Numbered from the stretch's first letter, positions 7,475-16,959 are shown. The stretch: DNA of 64,000 bases from Psychrobacillus sp. INOP01 (GCF_018140925.1 NZ_CP073315.1:124001-188000); one strand, 5' to 3'. The notes: a model not told the origin generated them from the letters alone. Made by a program: numbers and translations.

Positions 7475-7927
7475 TTGCTAGAAGGTTGGTTTTTATGGTT
7501 TATCCTTTTTTGGGTTGTACTTTTAGTGATACTGATGGGAATTGGCGGCTTCTTTATGTTCCGCAAGTTTGGAAAGGCACTACCTAAGAAAGACGGTAAA
7601 TCTGATTTAGATTGGGAAGAATACTATGTAGATCAAACAATCCATCTTTGGAATGATGAGCAAAAGCATCTGCTCAATGAATTGGTTTCTCCAGTTCCTG
7701 ATTTGTTCAGACCAGTTGCTAAACAAAAAATAGCAGGGAAAATTGGACAGTTAGCTATAGAGGAAAAAGCAACATCTATTACTCGTGAGCTATTAATACG
7801 CGGGTATATCATTGCCACTCCAAAGAGAGATCATAAATTTTTACGCAAAAAACTTGCTGAATTGGACATTGATGTAACACCTTTTGACAAGTATTTCGAG
7901 CTCTCAGTGGACAAGACATCTAATTAA
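7475..7927 (+). CDS. yneK: DUF2621 membrane protein YneK
   Basis: 150 residues. One N-terminal membrane helix (LEGWFLWFILFWVVLLVILMG) is followed by a cytoplasmic domain with LDWEEYYVDQTIHLWNDEQK, LVSPVPDLFRPVAKQKIAGKIG and RGYIIATPKRDHKFLRK, as in B. subtilis YneK. The start is a TTG at 7475 with TGAGGTG in front, agreeing with the MLEGWFLWF start of the family. In B. subtilis yneK follows ccdA-yneI-yneJ; here it faces that cluster from the opposite strand. Function unknown. Confidence 0.82.
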   Translation: MLEGWFLWFILFWVVLLVILMGIGGFFMFRKFGKALPKKDGKSDLDWEEYYVDQTIHLWNDEQKHLLNELVSPVPDLFRPVAKQKIAGKIGQLAIEEKATSITRELLIRGYIIATPKRDHKFLRKKLAELDIDVTPFDKYFELSVDKTSN

Positions 7928-7985
7928 ACCTTTTCAGTAGGGTTTGAACAGACTTGTTGCTACATTATTACCAAATTGACTTTTT

Positions 7986-8029
7986 GATAAGCTTGTCATG
8001 ACTTACGTCACGACAAGCTTATCTTTTTT
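7986..8029 (+). terminator. Terminator after yneK
   Basis: GATAAGCTTGTC and GACAAGCTTATC form a 12-bp stem with an inner GAC/GTC extension, followed by six T. Confidence 0.88.
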
Positions 8030-8039
8030 CGGGAATCTT

Positions 8040-8240
8040 ATAGCATTTGTCTGTCAGTAACCCTTCAAAATCTCACTATAAGTACTACTCACTTCATAGT
8101 TTCTAGTGTAGTCCGGCACTCTGACAGGATAAAGGAGACAGACGATACATCAAAACCACGCGTGAGCGACCATGTTGTTTCATCTGTCTACCCTGCACAG
8201 AACGCTTCCGCCCTTCACTGCAAACAGCAGGATTATTCAA
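8040..8240. other. Unexplained structured, GC-richer intergenic segment
   Basis: Between the yneK terminator and the ccdC terminator lies about 200 bases without a convincing gene. They contain several mutually complementary words: CTGTCAG/CTGACAG, GTCTGTC against GACAGAC, and AGACAGACGAT against CATCTGTCT, which could give alternative pairings. It might be a small RNA or the remains of a repeat; I do not recognise an RNA family. Confidence 0.3.
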
Positions 8241-8305
8241 TTGTAATAGTGCCAAGAACCCAGTGTTTATGCTATATTTTTTATGCTTTCTTATCTTATA
8301 GCAAA

Positions 8306-8345
8306 AAAAGTGAGCAATCCTATTTTATAGGACGCTCACTTTTTC
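8306..8345. terminator. Terminator at the 3' end of ccdC
   Basis: AAAAAGTGAGC / GCTCACTTTTT with an inner TCCTA/TAGGA stem; the ccdC stop codon lies within the hairpin region. Confidence 0.82.
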
Positions 8346-8825
8346 CTTCTTATTTTGTATTTTTTTATATTGCAGATACATGGCAATTCTCCAAGGAACA
8401 ATCATTCCAAATGCTAGTATCCAAAACATACCACTAAGTGCACCAATGTCTATTGTAGAACTCAGTATTATTTTGCCTACAATACGGACAATCAACAAAC
8501 CAAACAAGATAAATATAAATGCCTTCGATTGCTTTAAATATATTTCTCCGTCTCTTCGTTCAAATTTAGATGTCCAAATAAGAACAATAGAGAATAGCAT
8601 TCCTACACCAATTGCTTCTATAAATTCCATCAAAGTAACACGGAAATATGGAAAAATAAACATTAATGCACCGGTTGACATGAACATTGGTGGCAATAAT
8701 ATCTTTTTCACACTTGCTGGTCGCTTAGCAGCTTTTGCTCGAACCATTGTAACGAGTATTCCCATACCAATTGCGACCACTGTGGAAGCAATCAGCATCA
8801 TATTTGGAGATATTTTATCTAACAT
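8325..8825 (-). CDS. ccdC: CcdC family membrane protein (YneJ)
   Basis: 166 residues with five predicted membrane helices. RAKAAKRPASVKKILLPPMFMSTG and the FERRDGEIYLKQSKAFIFIL block are characteristic of CcdC/YneJ. In B. subtilis it is the third gene of the ccd cluster; unlike CcdA it is dispensable for cytochrome c maturation and its role is unknown. GGGGAATTACTA precedes the ATG. Last gene of the ccdA-ccdB-ccdC operon. Confidence 0.88.
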   Translation of the reverse strand: MLDKISPNMMLIASTVVAIGMGILVTMVRAKAAKRPASVKKILLPPMFMSTGALMFIFPYFRVTLMEFIEAIGVGMLFSIVLIWTSKFERRDGEIYLKQSKAFIFILFGLLIVRIVGKIILSSTIDIGALSGMFWILAFGMIVPWRIAMYLQYKKIQNKKEKVSVL

Positions 8826-8874
8826 TAGTAATTCCCCATATCTTTTATTTCTTCTGGTACTATACTATAAGTTC

Positions 8875-9240
8875 CTACATATCAGAAGTAACATTATGTA
8901 ACACATTCACAATTTGATCTGGATCGAAAGGTTTTGTGATAAAATCTTTTGCTCCAAATTCCAGTGCATCCACGATTAACTTTTGTTGACCCAAGGCAGT
9001 AACCATCACTATTTTAGCATCTGGATATTCCGCTATAATTTCTTTTACAGCTTCTATCCCATTCATACCAGGCATCGTTATATCCATCGTTACGACATCC
9101 GGTAAAAGCGTCTTATATTGCTCTATTGCTTCTAGTCCATTAGATGCTTCGCCAACAACTTCAAACTGATGATTTTCTAGCATTCTCTTAATCGTTGTAC
9201 GCATAAATATAGCATCATCTACTACTAATACTGTTGGCAT
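8875..9240 (-). CDS. ccdB: Single-domain CheY-like response regulator CcdB (YneI)
   Basis: 121 residues, a stand-alone receiver domain. It has the acidic pocket VVDD, phospho-acceptor Asp53 in VTMDITMPG, the conserved threonine region VMVTALG and Lys in ITKPFDP. No output domain. It is the middle gene of the ccd cluster, 19 bases after ccdA, exactly as yneI in B. subtilis. No histidine kinase partner is next to it. Confidence 0.88.
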   Translation of the reverse strand: MPTVLVVDDAIFMRTTIKRMLENHQFEVVGEASNGLEAIEQYKTLLPDVVTMDITMPGMNGIEAVKEIIAEYPDAKIVMVTALGQQKLIVDALEFGAKDFITKPFDPDQIVNVLHNVTSDM

Positions 9241-9258
9241 TGCAATATCCCCCTCACG

Positions 9259-9969
9259 TTAAAATCCAGTGAAACCTCCAAAAACCGGGCTTAGTATACG
9301 TATGATATACGTTAAACCATCGAAAAATAAAATCAGTCCAAGTGCTATCATAATATAACCGCCAACTTTTACAATTAAATTACTATTTTTACGTATCCAG
9401 TTAAGGCGTGTGACAAAGAATGACAATACGAAAAATGGAATAGCAAACCCTAATACATAAGCAAGCATATACCAAATACCAGCGTCAGGATTTGATCCAG
9501 CCATAACTATAACCGCCGCTAAAATCGGTCCCGTACATGGGGTCCACCCCGCAGCAAAAGCCATACCGATTAGAACTGTTCCCAAATAACCAGCAGGTCT
9601 ATTTTTAAATTGAATTTTCTTCTCTTTCATTAAAAACTCTGGTTTAAATATGCCTACTATGATTAAACCGAATATGATAATAAATATTGCTCCAATTTGG
9701 CGAAGTAGATCATCATATTGTATGAAAAATGTACCCACCAATGACGTTGCAAATCCTATTGCAACAAAAATGATAGAAAAACCTAATAAGAAGAATAATG
9801 TATGAAGCATTCCTCTTTTTTGCATTAATTTCTTGTCTGTTTTTATTTCTTCTAATGACATTCCTGTAATGTATGATAAGAATGCAGGATACAATGGTAG
9901 CGTACAAGGTGAAATGAAGCTTAAAAACCCTGCACCAAATGCCAGTAGGAAGTTTACATCTGTACTCAC
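9259..9969 (-). CDS. ccdA: Cytochrome c biogenesis thiol-disulfide transporter CcdA
   Basis: About 236 residues with six membrane helices. The first redox-active cysteine is in [17 protein letters not shown] and the second in [12 protein letters not shown], the paired motif of CcdA/DsbD-type transporters. It carries reducing equivalents from cytoplasmic thioredoxin across the membrane for cytochrome c (apocytochrome thiol) maturation and spore formation. The GTG at 9969 is chosen because AAAGG lies nine bases upstream and the product then starts [14 protein letters not shown] as in B. subtilis. Heads the ccdABC operon. Confidence 0.92.
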   Translation of the reverse strand: MSTDVNFLLAFGAGFLSFISPCTLPLYPAFLSYITGMSLEEIKTDKKLMQKRGMLHTLFFLLGFSIIFVAIGFATSLVGTFFIQYDDLLRQIGAIFIIIFGLIIVGIFKPEFLMKEKKIQFKNRPAGYLGTVLIGMAFAAGWTPCTGPILAAVIVMAGSNPDAGIWYMLAYVLGFAIPFFVLSFFVTRLNWIRKNSNLIVKVGGYIMIALGLILFFDGLTYIIRILSPVFGGFTGF

Positions 9970-10273
9970 GGCAGTCAACCTTTCCGAATTTCTGTACCTA
10001 TCGTATCAAATTTCTTTCTATTTGACCTCATAATTGCTTGTGACAGCTTTTTGACTCTTTAAAGCAATTTCAGATACAACTCGATATTAAATCATATATA
10101 TTTGTTGATAAAGTTTTTTATAAGACTTTTTAAGTTTAGCAAATCTTCAACCATAGCGAAAGACTTGAATACTGAATTATTCGGGTTTATTTACTATTAA
10201 AAAAGCCTCTCAAATAAGTAAATTCTTAAGCGGCTGATTTTATTACTCAAAAATTATGAAAAGACTATTCTAT

Positions 10274-10918
10274 TTATAAGCTATTTAACGCGACTTCGAT
10301 TGATTGTGTCCCGTTTACTAAGTTAAATGCACGATGGTAGGTTTTTTCATTTTCCAATGTAGCAATAATTGTATGCGCTACGTCTTCTCGTGTGATCGTA
10401 CTCGGCTTAGCTTCAGCTCCTACAGCAATTTTTTCGGTTGATGGCTCGTTTACAAGTCCACCAGGTCGAACTATTGTGTAATTTAATCCACTTGTTTCAA
10501 GCATGCGATCCGCATAGTGTTTCGCTACATAATAAGGACGCATGGCTTCGTTCCAATTTTGGCGTTTATCGGCATCGTATGCGCTGACCATGATATAACG
10601 ATTTACCCCAACCTGTTTAGCAGCTTCCATCGTTTTAACAGCACCATCTAAATCGATTAATAATGTTTTGTCAGGACCTGTATGACCGCCTGAACCAGCT
10701 ATAAAAATAACCGCTTCTGCTCCAGTAATAGCTTTCGCAAGATCATCGACTGAACCTTCTAAATCAGCTATTACTGATTGAATTCTATTCATTTTTAGTG
10801 TCTCTGCTTGCTCTTCTTTTCTCACCATCGCCTTAACCGAGTGATTGTCATTCTTCTGTAATTCCTTCACCACATGTTGTCCAATTTGTCCGTTTGCTCC
10901 AATTACTACTACTTTCAT
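10274..10918 (-). CDS. yhfK: NAD(P)-binding atypical SDR, YhfK-like
   Basis: 214 residues. The Rossmann motif is GANGQIGQHVV at the N-terminus; IFIAGSGGHTGPDKTLLIDLDGAVK, RYIMVSAYDAD and the YYVAKHYADRMLE segment (Y and K of an SDR active site) follow, closely resembling B. subtilis YhfK. A redox role is likely but the substrate is unknown. The ATG at 10918 has GGGAG at good spacing; an upstream in-frame ATG belongs to the same ribosome binding stretch. Monocistronic. Confidence 0.85.
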   Translation of the reverse strand: MKVVVIGANGQIGQHVVKELQKNDNHSVKAMVRKEEQAETLKMNRIQSVIADLEGSVDDLAKAITGAEAVIFIAGSGGHTGPDKTLLIDLDGAVKTMEAAKQVGVNRYIMVSAYDADKRQNWNEAMRPYYVAKHYADRMLETSGLNYTIVRPGGLVNEPSTEKIAVGAEAKPSTITREDVAHTIIATLENEKTYHRAFNLVNGTQSIEVALNSL

Positions 10919-11064
10919 CAGATCGTCTCCCTTCAAAATTGTAACCCTCTCTATCCTTTCATAAGTGAAAAGTCATTACAATTTATCAGCTCGTTTTGAG
11001 AACTTTGAATCGAAAAGTTTCACCAACTATAAGATATAGTTAGTGAATTTCACCTTAGTATAGA

Positions 11065-11211
11065 TTATTTTTCACTTAATGTTTTTTCAAAAGGATGTAG
11101 TGCATTTTTTAATTCATGAAGTGCTGCAACTAATTCTTCATACGTTGTTTCTACTTGTTGCATCACAACAAAGAAATGGTCAGTTGCTTGGTGATTTCCC
11201 TTGTTTTTCAC
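11065..11211 (-). CDS. Possible small cytoplasmic protein (48 aa)
   Basis: A GTG at 11211 opens a frame VKNKGNHQATDHFFVVMQQ ending LHELKNALHPFEKTLSEK, mainly helical. It lies directly downstream of the terminator of the ABC exporter operon. The frame extends upstream through that terminator, so the real start is uncertain; a later ATG (MQQVETTYEELV) is also possible. No family recognised. Could be a chance frame. Confidence 0.3.
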   Translation of the reverse strand: MKNKGNHQATDHFFVVMQQVETTYEELVAALHELKNALHPFEKTLSEK

Positions 11212-11222
11212 CTCACAAATGC

Positions 11223-11260
11223 AATAAACCAGCAAGAGTCTTAACTCTTGCTGGTTTATT
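11223..11260. terminator. Strong terminator of the ABC exporter operon
   Basis: A perfect 17-bp stem (AATAAACCAGCAAGAGT with its complement) and 4-5 nt loop, 13 bases after the stop codon at 11273. Confidence 0.9.
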
Positions 11261-11272
11261 TGCGTGTAATAA

Positions 11273-13057
11273 TTATGCGATATCATCCACCACATTGTTC
11301 TGTAATAGATACATTTTATGATATAAACCTTTTTGGTTTAGCAGCTCCTGGTGAGTCCCACGCTCTACTATCTCTCCGTGGTGTAACACAAGTATTAGTT
11401 CTGCATCTTGAATGGTACTTAAACGATGGGCAATTGCAATAGTCGTACGCCCTTCTCTCATTTTTTCTAAACTACTTTGAATAGCAACTTCCGTCTCCGT
11501 ATCAATATTTGCGGTTGCTTCATCGAGAACCAAAATTTTTGGATTAGTAGCAATTGTACGAGCAAATGCAACCAATTGTCTCTGTCCACTAGAGAAAGTT
11601 GAACCTCTTTCTGTTACCTTTTGTTTATATGAGTTTGGTAGTTTTTCGATAAAATTATTTGCCTTTACAAACTCTGCTGCTTCTCTTACTTCTGTATCTG
11701 TCATATTGTTTGCATGAAGCCGAATATTACTTTCAATATCCCCATAAAACATGAACGGATCCTGCAAGACAAGCCCAACTTTTTCACGCATCTCTTCTGA
11801 TTTGAAATCTTTCACAGAATGCCCATCTATTTTAATATCACCCTGTTCAAATTCATAAAAGCGCATGAGTAGATTAATGATAGAACTTTTCCCACTACCA
11901 GTATGTCCAACTAACGCTACAGTTTGACCAGGTTCTGCAGTAAACGAAATATCCTTTAGTACAGCGGTTTTCCCATCATACGAAAAAGTGATATTTTGAA
12001 ACTCAATTTTTCCTTGTTCAATTTTTGCAGATTCATCGTTTTGTTGACTTGGGGCTAAGTCCTTCTCATCTAGTAATTTGAAAACCCTTGAAGCTGCAAC
12101 AATTGCTTGTTGAAAAATAGATAGCCGTTGCATCACTTGGTTGATGGGCTCAAAGAAACGATCGATATACGTAACAAATGCATAGATAACGCCGACTTCT
12201 ACAATATTATTCATGGAGGTAACCCCGAAATAACTAAGGACCATAATAATGGCCAAGGCATAAACCAAATCTATTGCAGGGCGAAGCAATAAGCTATCTA
12301 GTTTGATGTTCCGTTTTCCTGCGTTCCAATGTGAATCATTTATCTCATTAAATTCATCCTGCAAACGATCTTCCTGTCTAAACGCTTGAATCATCGTCAT
12401 TCCTTGTAATGATTCTGCTAGCTTTGCATTTAATTGACTTAGTCGTTCTCTAAGGTCCTGGTAAACTACCGAACTATATTTGCGATACGTTAGAATAATG
12501 ATAGCTAATATTGGCAACAAAATCGTAGTAACAAGTGCTAGTTTCACATTCAATATAAACATTGCGATATATACACCAATTACTAAAAAACCACTTTGTA
12601 CAAATCCCACCAAGACGCTAACGAACATATCTTTAATCGCTTCTGTGTCATTTGTTACACGGGATACAATACTACCGGCAGGAGTTTTATCAAAGTAACA
12701 CATTCCTAGCTTGTGTACTTTCGTAAATACATCAATTCGCATCTGTTGAATAATTTTCAGTGCTAGCTTTTGGAATGTTAGTAATTGAAAATAGCTGACA
12801 ATTACATTTCCAATTTGTATAAAAATATAACCTACTGCAAGACCAACAAGCGGACCCGTTGGAAAATATCTCGGTGTTAAAAAATCATCCATATAGGTTT
12901 TGATCAAATAAGGACCAAGAATATCACCGGTTACAGTTAAAATTAGTAAAAGTAAAGCGATGCCAATTACTTTTTTATGTGGTTTCAAGTAACTGAGCAA
13001 ACGTTTGAAAACTACCCACTGGTCTTTTCCTGTCAGCTGTGGTTGTTTTTCATCCAT
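11273..13057 (-). CDS. ABC exporter half-transporter, catalytically complete subunit (BmrD/YheH-like)
   Basis: 594 residues: an N-terminal six-helix transmembrane domain (about 30-320) and a C-terminal ATPase. Walker A is GHTGSGKSS and Walker B ILVLDEATANID keeps the catalytic glutamate. The signature is altered to FSSGQRQ. The gene starts within the stop codon of the upstream ABC gene (TAATG overlap), so the two are translationally coupled. The combination of one normal and one degenerate ATP site is typical of heterodimeric multidrug exporters such as BmrCD of B. subtilis and LmrCD. Substrate range cannot be read from sequence. Confidence 0.88.
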   Translation of the reverse strand: MDEKQPQLTGKDQWVVFKRLLSYLKPHKKVIGIALLLLILTVTGDILGPYLIKTYMDDFLTPRYFPTGPLVGLAVGYIFIQIGNVIVSYFQLLTFQKLALKIIQQMRIDVFTKVHKLGMCYFDKTPAGSIVSRVTNDTEAIKDMFVSVLVGFVQSGFLVIGVYIAMFILNVKLALVTTILLPILAIIILTYRKYSSVVYQDLRERLSQLNAKLAESLQGMTMIQAFRQEDRLQDEFNEINDSHWNAGKRNIKLDSLLLRPAIDLVYALAIIMVLSYFGVTSMNNIVEVGVIYAFVTYIDRFFEPINQVMQRLSIFQQAIVAASRVFKLLDEKDLAPSQQNDESAKIEQGKIEFQNITFSYDGKTAVLKDISFTAEPGQTVALVGHTGSGKSSIINLLMRFYEFEQGDIKIDGHSVKDFKSEEMREKVGLVLQDPFMFYGDIESNIRLHANNMTDTEVREAAEFVKANNFIEKLPNSYKQKVTERGSTFSSGQRQLVAFARTIATNPKILVLDEATANIDTETEVAIQSSLEKMREGRTTIAIAHRLSTIQDAELILVLHHGEIVERGTHQELLNQKGLYHKMYLLQNNVVDDIA

Positions 13058-14811
13058 TATGATTCACCCCCCTGTTCCACTAATGACTCTAGCTGCTGTA
13101 GCTGATACATTTCATAATAAATTCCTTGTTGTTCCATTAATTGCTCGTGGGACCCTTTTTCTACAATAGTTCCATCATTCATCACAATAATCTGATGTGC
13201 GTGTTGAATCGCACTTAATCGATGAGAGGTAATAATAGTTGTTTCATCGCTACGTTTAGCTTTTAACGCTTCTAATATGGCCTCTTCCGTTTTAGCATCT
13301 ACTGCAGATAAAGAATCATCTAAAATAAGTAGCTCGGGCTCCATCATAAGTGCACGTGCAATAGATATACGCTGTTTTTGCCCACCTGACAACGATACAC
13401 CACGTTCACCAACAACCGTATTATAACCATTAGTAAACTGTAAAATATCCTCATGTATATAAGCCAATTTTGCGGCTTCCTCCACAGCTTCCATGGTGGC
13501 TTCTGCATTGGCAAATGCTATATTACCTGCAACTGTAGTTGAAAACAAAAAATGATCCTGTGGTACGTAACCAATCGCTTCGCGTAAACTACGTTTTTTA
13601 TACATGTCAATCGCATGATCTCCGTACACAATTTCTCCTGTATATCCTTCAAATTCTCGCATTAAGAGCTTCAATATTGCTGTTTTACCTGCCCCTGTTT
13701 TACCGACAATCCCTAATGTTTCACCCCGTTTAAGCGTAAAATCAACATTATGTAGTGCAGCTCGATCATCTCCTGGAAATTTAAATTCCTCCATTTGAAA
13801 GCGAATATCTCCTTCCGGCTTTGCATCCACAGCATCAGGACTATCATCAATTTCTATTTTTTCATCCATTAGATTTTTGATACGATCATAAGATGCGCGA
13901 CCACGCTCAACGATATTGAATAACCAGCCAAACGCAAGCATCGGCCAAACGAGTAATCCAAGATAAGACGTAAAAGCAAATAAATCCCCTATCGACATTT
14001 CTCCAGCAAGTATGTAACGAGTACCAAATACGATAGATAAGAAGAAACACATCCCAACAATTAATGATATTGTTGGATCAAATAATGCATCCACCTTTGC
14101 CACGCGAACGTTTTTATCTACTACTTCTTGCGATAATTGGACAAAATCCTCTGTATCCTCTTTCTCCTGTCCAAAGGTTTTAATGACTTTCACGCCAGAA
14201 ATACTTTCCTGTGATTTGTCATTTAAATTGGAAAAAGCTTCTTGTGCATATCGAAACCGCTGATGTAACAGCTTGCCGTAATAGCTTGTTAAAATAGCCA
14301 TTAATGGCAGTGGTAGCAATGCTATCAATGTTAGCTTCCAATTAATCGTTATCGCCATTGCCGCGATTACAAACCCTCCTGTTGCTAACGAATCTACAAG
14401 CGTCAGCACACCTGCTCCAGCCGTCTGTTGAACAGCAGATAAGTCATTTGTTGCATGCGCCATTAAATCCCCAACACGCTTTTTTTGATAAAAAGACGGT
14501 GACATTTTTGTAAAATGGCGAAACAAATTTTCTCTTAATTGTCTTGCTAAGAATATTGATGAACCGAAAATCATAATACGCCAATAATAACGCAAAATAT
14601 ACATTCCAACTGACGCTAGTGCTAAGACACCTAACCATTTCACTAAAAATTCAGTCGTTAACGTACTTTGACTGATCTCATCTACTATATACCCAATAAT
14701 TTTTGGTGGTAATAGCTGTAGAAATGCAACAAACAGTAACATCAGAATTCCAATTAGATACTGCTTTTTCCTTTGTTTAAAAAACCAACCTAAATCCAAG
14801 AATACTTTCAC
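13057..14811 (-). CDS. ABC exporter half-transporter, degenerate-site subunit (BmrC/YheI-like)
   Basis: About 584 residues with a six-helix transmembrane domain and ATPase. Walker A is GKTGAGKTA, the signature LSGGQKQR is intact, but Walker B reads LLILDDSLSAVD, so the catalytic glutamate is replaced by aspartate, as in BmrC. N-terminal KVFLDLGWFFK and SPSFYQKKRVGDLMAHATNDL agree with the YheI group. The start is the GTG at 14811 behind GGGGGAA; the frame extends five codons further. In B. subtilis bmrCD is controlled by a leader peptide attenuator (bmrB); the 200 bases upstream here show no obvious equivalent. Confidence 0.88.
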   Translation of the reverse strand: MKVFLDLGWFFKQRKKQYLIGILMLLFVAFLQLLPPKIIGYIVDEISQSTLTTEFLVKWLGVLALASVGMYILRYYWRIMIFGSSIFLARQLRENLFRHFTKMSPSFYQKKRVGDLMAHATNDLSAVQQTAGAGVLTLVDSLATGGFVIAAMAITINWKLTLIALLPLPLMAILTSYYGKLLHQRFRYAQEAFSNLNDKSQESISGVKVIKTFGQEKEDTEDFVQLSQEVVDKNVRVAKVDALFDPTISLIVGMCFFLSIVFGTRYILAGEMSIGDLFAFTSYLGLLVWPMLAFGWLFNIVERGRASYDRIKNLMDEKIEIDDSPDAVDAKPEGDIRFQMEEFKFPGDDRAALHNVDFTLKRGETLGIVGKTGAGKTAILKLLMREFEGYTGEIVYGDHAIDMYKKRSLREAIGYVPQDHFLFSTTVAGNIAFANAEATMEAVEEAAKLAYIHEDILQFTNGYNTVVGERGVSLSGGQKQRISIARALMMEPELLILDDSLSAVDAKTEEAILEALKAKRSDETTIITSHRLSAIQHAHQIIVMNDGTIVEKGSHEQLMEQQGIYYEMYQLQQLESLVEQGGES

Positions 14812-15051
14812 TTTTGTTTCCCCCACTATATATATTAAGACTTTACTATTTTAGCAAATATTCGAACATTCCGATAGATGAAAAACAAAAATAATTCGGA
14901 TTCTGAAATACTTTCATCAGTTCAACTTATAATTAGAAAGTTAACACTTTATTCACTTTTTAAATTAAATTACATAATTTTTAATATGTCAGGTTAAAAA
15001 CCGTATATAATGGATAAATAAATTCAAATCAATATGATAGGAGAGTTCATC

Positions 15052-16149
15052 TTGAGTCAATCAAATCAACGCGCATATAACTTTAATGCAGGTCCTTCTG
15101 CACTTCCACTGGAAGTACTTGAAAAAGCACAACAAGAATTAGTTAATTTCCAAGGTTCTGGTATGTCTATTATGGAAATGAGTCACCGCAGCGCAACCTT
15201 TGAAGAAGTACATAATGAAGCTATTTCCCGTTTAAGAAAACTTTTCGCCATTCCAAACGATTATGAAGTTCTGTTCTTACAAGGTGGAGCAAGTCTTCAA
15301 TTTACAATGATTCCGATGAATTTCTTACAGATTGGAAAAAAGGCAAGCTATATAATGACAGGTGTTTGGTCAGAAAAAGCTTATAAAGAAGCGAAATTAT
15401 TTGGCGAACCTGTGCAAATTGCAAGTACAAAAGAAAATAAATACAGTAATATCCCTTCATTAGATGAAATCCATGTCGACTCAGATGAAGCATATGTACA
15501 TGTAACATCGAATAATACAATCTACGGAACACAATGGTCCGAGTTTCCTGACACAGGTGAGGTTCCATTAATCGCAGATATGTCTAGTGATATAATGTCA
15601 AAACCTGTAGATGTTAGTAAATTTGATATGATCTATGCTGGAGCTCAAAAAAACTTGGGACCTTCCGGAGTGACTGTCGTTATTGCCCGTAAGGATTTTC
15701 TGGCAAAGGCAAACACAGAAATTCCAACAATCCTAAAATACAGCACACATGCTGAAAGTAACTCCCTATACAACACACCACCGACATTCGGCATTTATAT
15801 GCTTGGAGAAGTGTTAAAATGGATAGAAGAAAAAGGCGGTTTAACTGCAGTCGCTAAACAAAATGAGGAAAAAGCAAAACTGATTTATGATGTGATTGAT
15901 AACAGCAATGGCTTCTATAGAGGACATGCTTCCAAAGAAAGCCGTTCTCTCATGAACATTACCTTCCGCGTAGCAGACGAGGAATTAGAAAAACAATTCT
16001 TAGCTGAAGCAAAAGATGCAGGCTTTATCGGCTTAAATGGTCACCGCTCTGTAGGAGGTTGCCGAGCTTCTACTTATAATTCAGTTCCACTCGAAACATG
16101 TAAGGCTCTTCGTGATTTCATGATTGCTTTTCAAACCAAACACCAATGA
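15052..16149 (+). CDS. serC: Phosphoserine aminotransferase SerC
   Basis: 365 residues, full length. YNFNAGPSALP at the N-terminus, GGASLQFTMIPMNFL, TSNNTIYGTQW, the PLP lysine in YAGAQKNLGPSGV and GHRSVGGCRASTYN at the C-terminus identify SerC. It transaminates 3-phosphohydroxypyruvate with glutamate in serine biosynthesis (and acts in pyridoxal phosphate synthesis). The start is TTG at 15052 with AGGAG ahead; an ATG 18 bases earlier overlaps this site. In many Firmicutes serC is followed by serA; here it is followed by a terminator. Confidence 0.95.
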   Translation: MSQSNQRAYNFNAGPSALPLEVLEKAQQELVNFQGSGMSIMEMSHRSATFEEVHNEAISRLRKLFAIPNDYEVLFLQGGASLQFTMIPMNFLQIGKKASYIMTGVWSEKAYKEAKLFGEPVQIASTKENKYSNIPSLDEIHVDSDEAYVHVTSNNTIYGTQWSEFPDTGEVPLIADMSSDIMSKPVDVSKFDMIYAGAQKNLGPSGVTVVIARKDFLAKANTEIPTILKYSTHAESNSLYNTPPTFGIYMLGEVLKWIEEKGGLTAVAKQNEEKAKLIYDVIDNSNGFYRGHASKESRSLMNITFRVADEELEKQFLAEAKDAGFIGLNGHRSVGGCRASTYNSVPLETCKALRDFMIAFQTKHQ

Positions 16150-16186
16150 CTTTGAGCTTGTCTTTCGATGACAGGAATAATAAAAA

Positions 16187-16231
16187 TAGTTGAAAATAGA
16201 CCATCATTTTTTGATGGTCTATTTTCAACTA
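16187..16231. terminator. Perfect 20-bp terminator hairpin between serC and the XRE gene
   Basis: TAGTTGAAAATAGACCATCA pairs perfectly with its complement over a 5-T loop. It serves the convergent serC and XRE genes. The AATAGACCATC core recurs inside the type 2 elements of the 30-61 kb array. Confidence 0.88.
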
Positions 16232-16244
16232 AATTCCTAATTTA

Positions 16245-16466
16245 TTATCCTCGAATGTTTTCATCACTTTTATATTCTAAAATATCCCCTGGCTGACAGT
16301 TCAAAGCCCTACAAATCGCCGCTAAAGTTGATAATCGGATAGCTTTTGCCTTACCGTTTTTCAGTATAGAAAGATTAGCCATCGTTATTCCAACCCGCTC
16401 CGAAAGTTCTGTAACACTCATTTTCCTTTTAGCCAACATCACATCAATATTGATAATAATCGCCAT
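16245..16466 (-). CDS. YozG-like XRE-family transcriptional regulator (copy A)
   Basis: 73 residues, a bare Cro/C1-type helix-turn-helix: MSVTELSERVGITMANLSIL with the turn and recognition helix, then LSTLAAICRALNCQPGDILEYKSDE. Such YozG-like regulators pair with DUF2975 membrane proteins (yozG-yoaS in B. subtilis) and are thought to autoregulate. Its ribosome binding site GAGGTG overlaps the stop codon of the DUF2975 gene, showing coupling. A second copy about 90 percent identical by eye lies at 41560-41775. Confidence 0.88.
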   Translation of the reverse strand: MAIIINIDVMLAKRKMSVTELSERVGITMANLSILKNGKAKAIRLSTLAAICRALNCQPGDILEYKSDENIRG

Positions 16467-16476
16467 GTTATTCACC

Positions 16477-16959
16477 TCAGACCGTTAAATCATTTTCTGA
16501 TTTTATATCAATTGCTTCCTGTAAGAGTTTTTGGAGAACGGCAGCAAAGATTGCTATCACTATTGAAGCAAAAATAATGACCATTCCGATTACTATAACA
16601 CCCGGGGCGTCGTCCATTTCCGCTATGAGATAGAAGAGCGGCATGCCTACCACATACAGGCCACTGATTGTAATTGCGCAGTATTTTATTTTCTTTAATG
16701 CTCTCACAGAAATTTTTGAGAAAGCTTTATTCTTATCAATATAGCTTAAAAGTTTAAAAGCTTGATACAGAGCAAAGTAAAAAGGTATCGCCGCTGCATA
16801 CAAATTGATTAAAACTAGATACTTGATAAAAGCAATATCTGGATACAATTCTGCTGCAAAATTCGCTATCCCAGGCACCAAAAATATGCATAGAGCAAGA
16901 ACTGGGATTCCTATAAGAATAACAGTAATCTTTAAAAAGAGGGTTGATCCTTGTTTCAT
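16477..16959 (-). CDS. DUF2975 (YoaS-like) membrane protein (copy A)
   Basis: 160 residues with four predicted membrane helices. FYFALYQAFKLLSYIDKNKAFS between helices 2 and 3 and the C-terminal LQKLLQEAIDIKSENDLTV are the DUF2975 hallmarks. The start ATG at 16959 lies behind GAGGTG; two further upstream codons in the frame are part of this site. It is the first gene of a two-gene operon with the XRE regulator. Function unknown; probably an inner membrane sensor or immunity-like protein. The second copy is at 41787-42269. Confidence 0.88.
   Translation of the reverse strand: MKQGSTLFLKITVILIGIPVLALCIFLVPGIANFAAELYPDIAFIKYLVLINLYAAAIPFYFALYQAFKLLSYIDKNKAFSKISVRALKKIKYCAITISGLYVVGMPLFYLIAEMDDAPGVIVIGMVIIFASIVIAIFAAVLQKLLQEAIDIKSENDLTV

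Noticed and set aside
8380-8901. Plus-strand frame opposite ccdC
   Set aside because: Antisense to a well conserved gene of the ccd operon; composition typical of a shadow frame.
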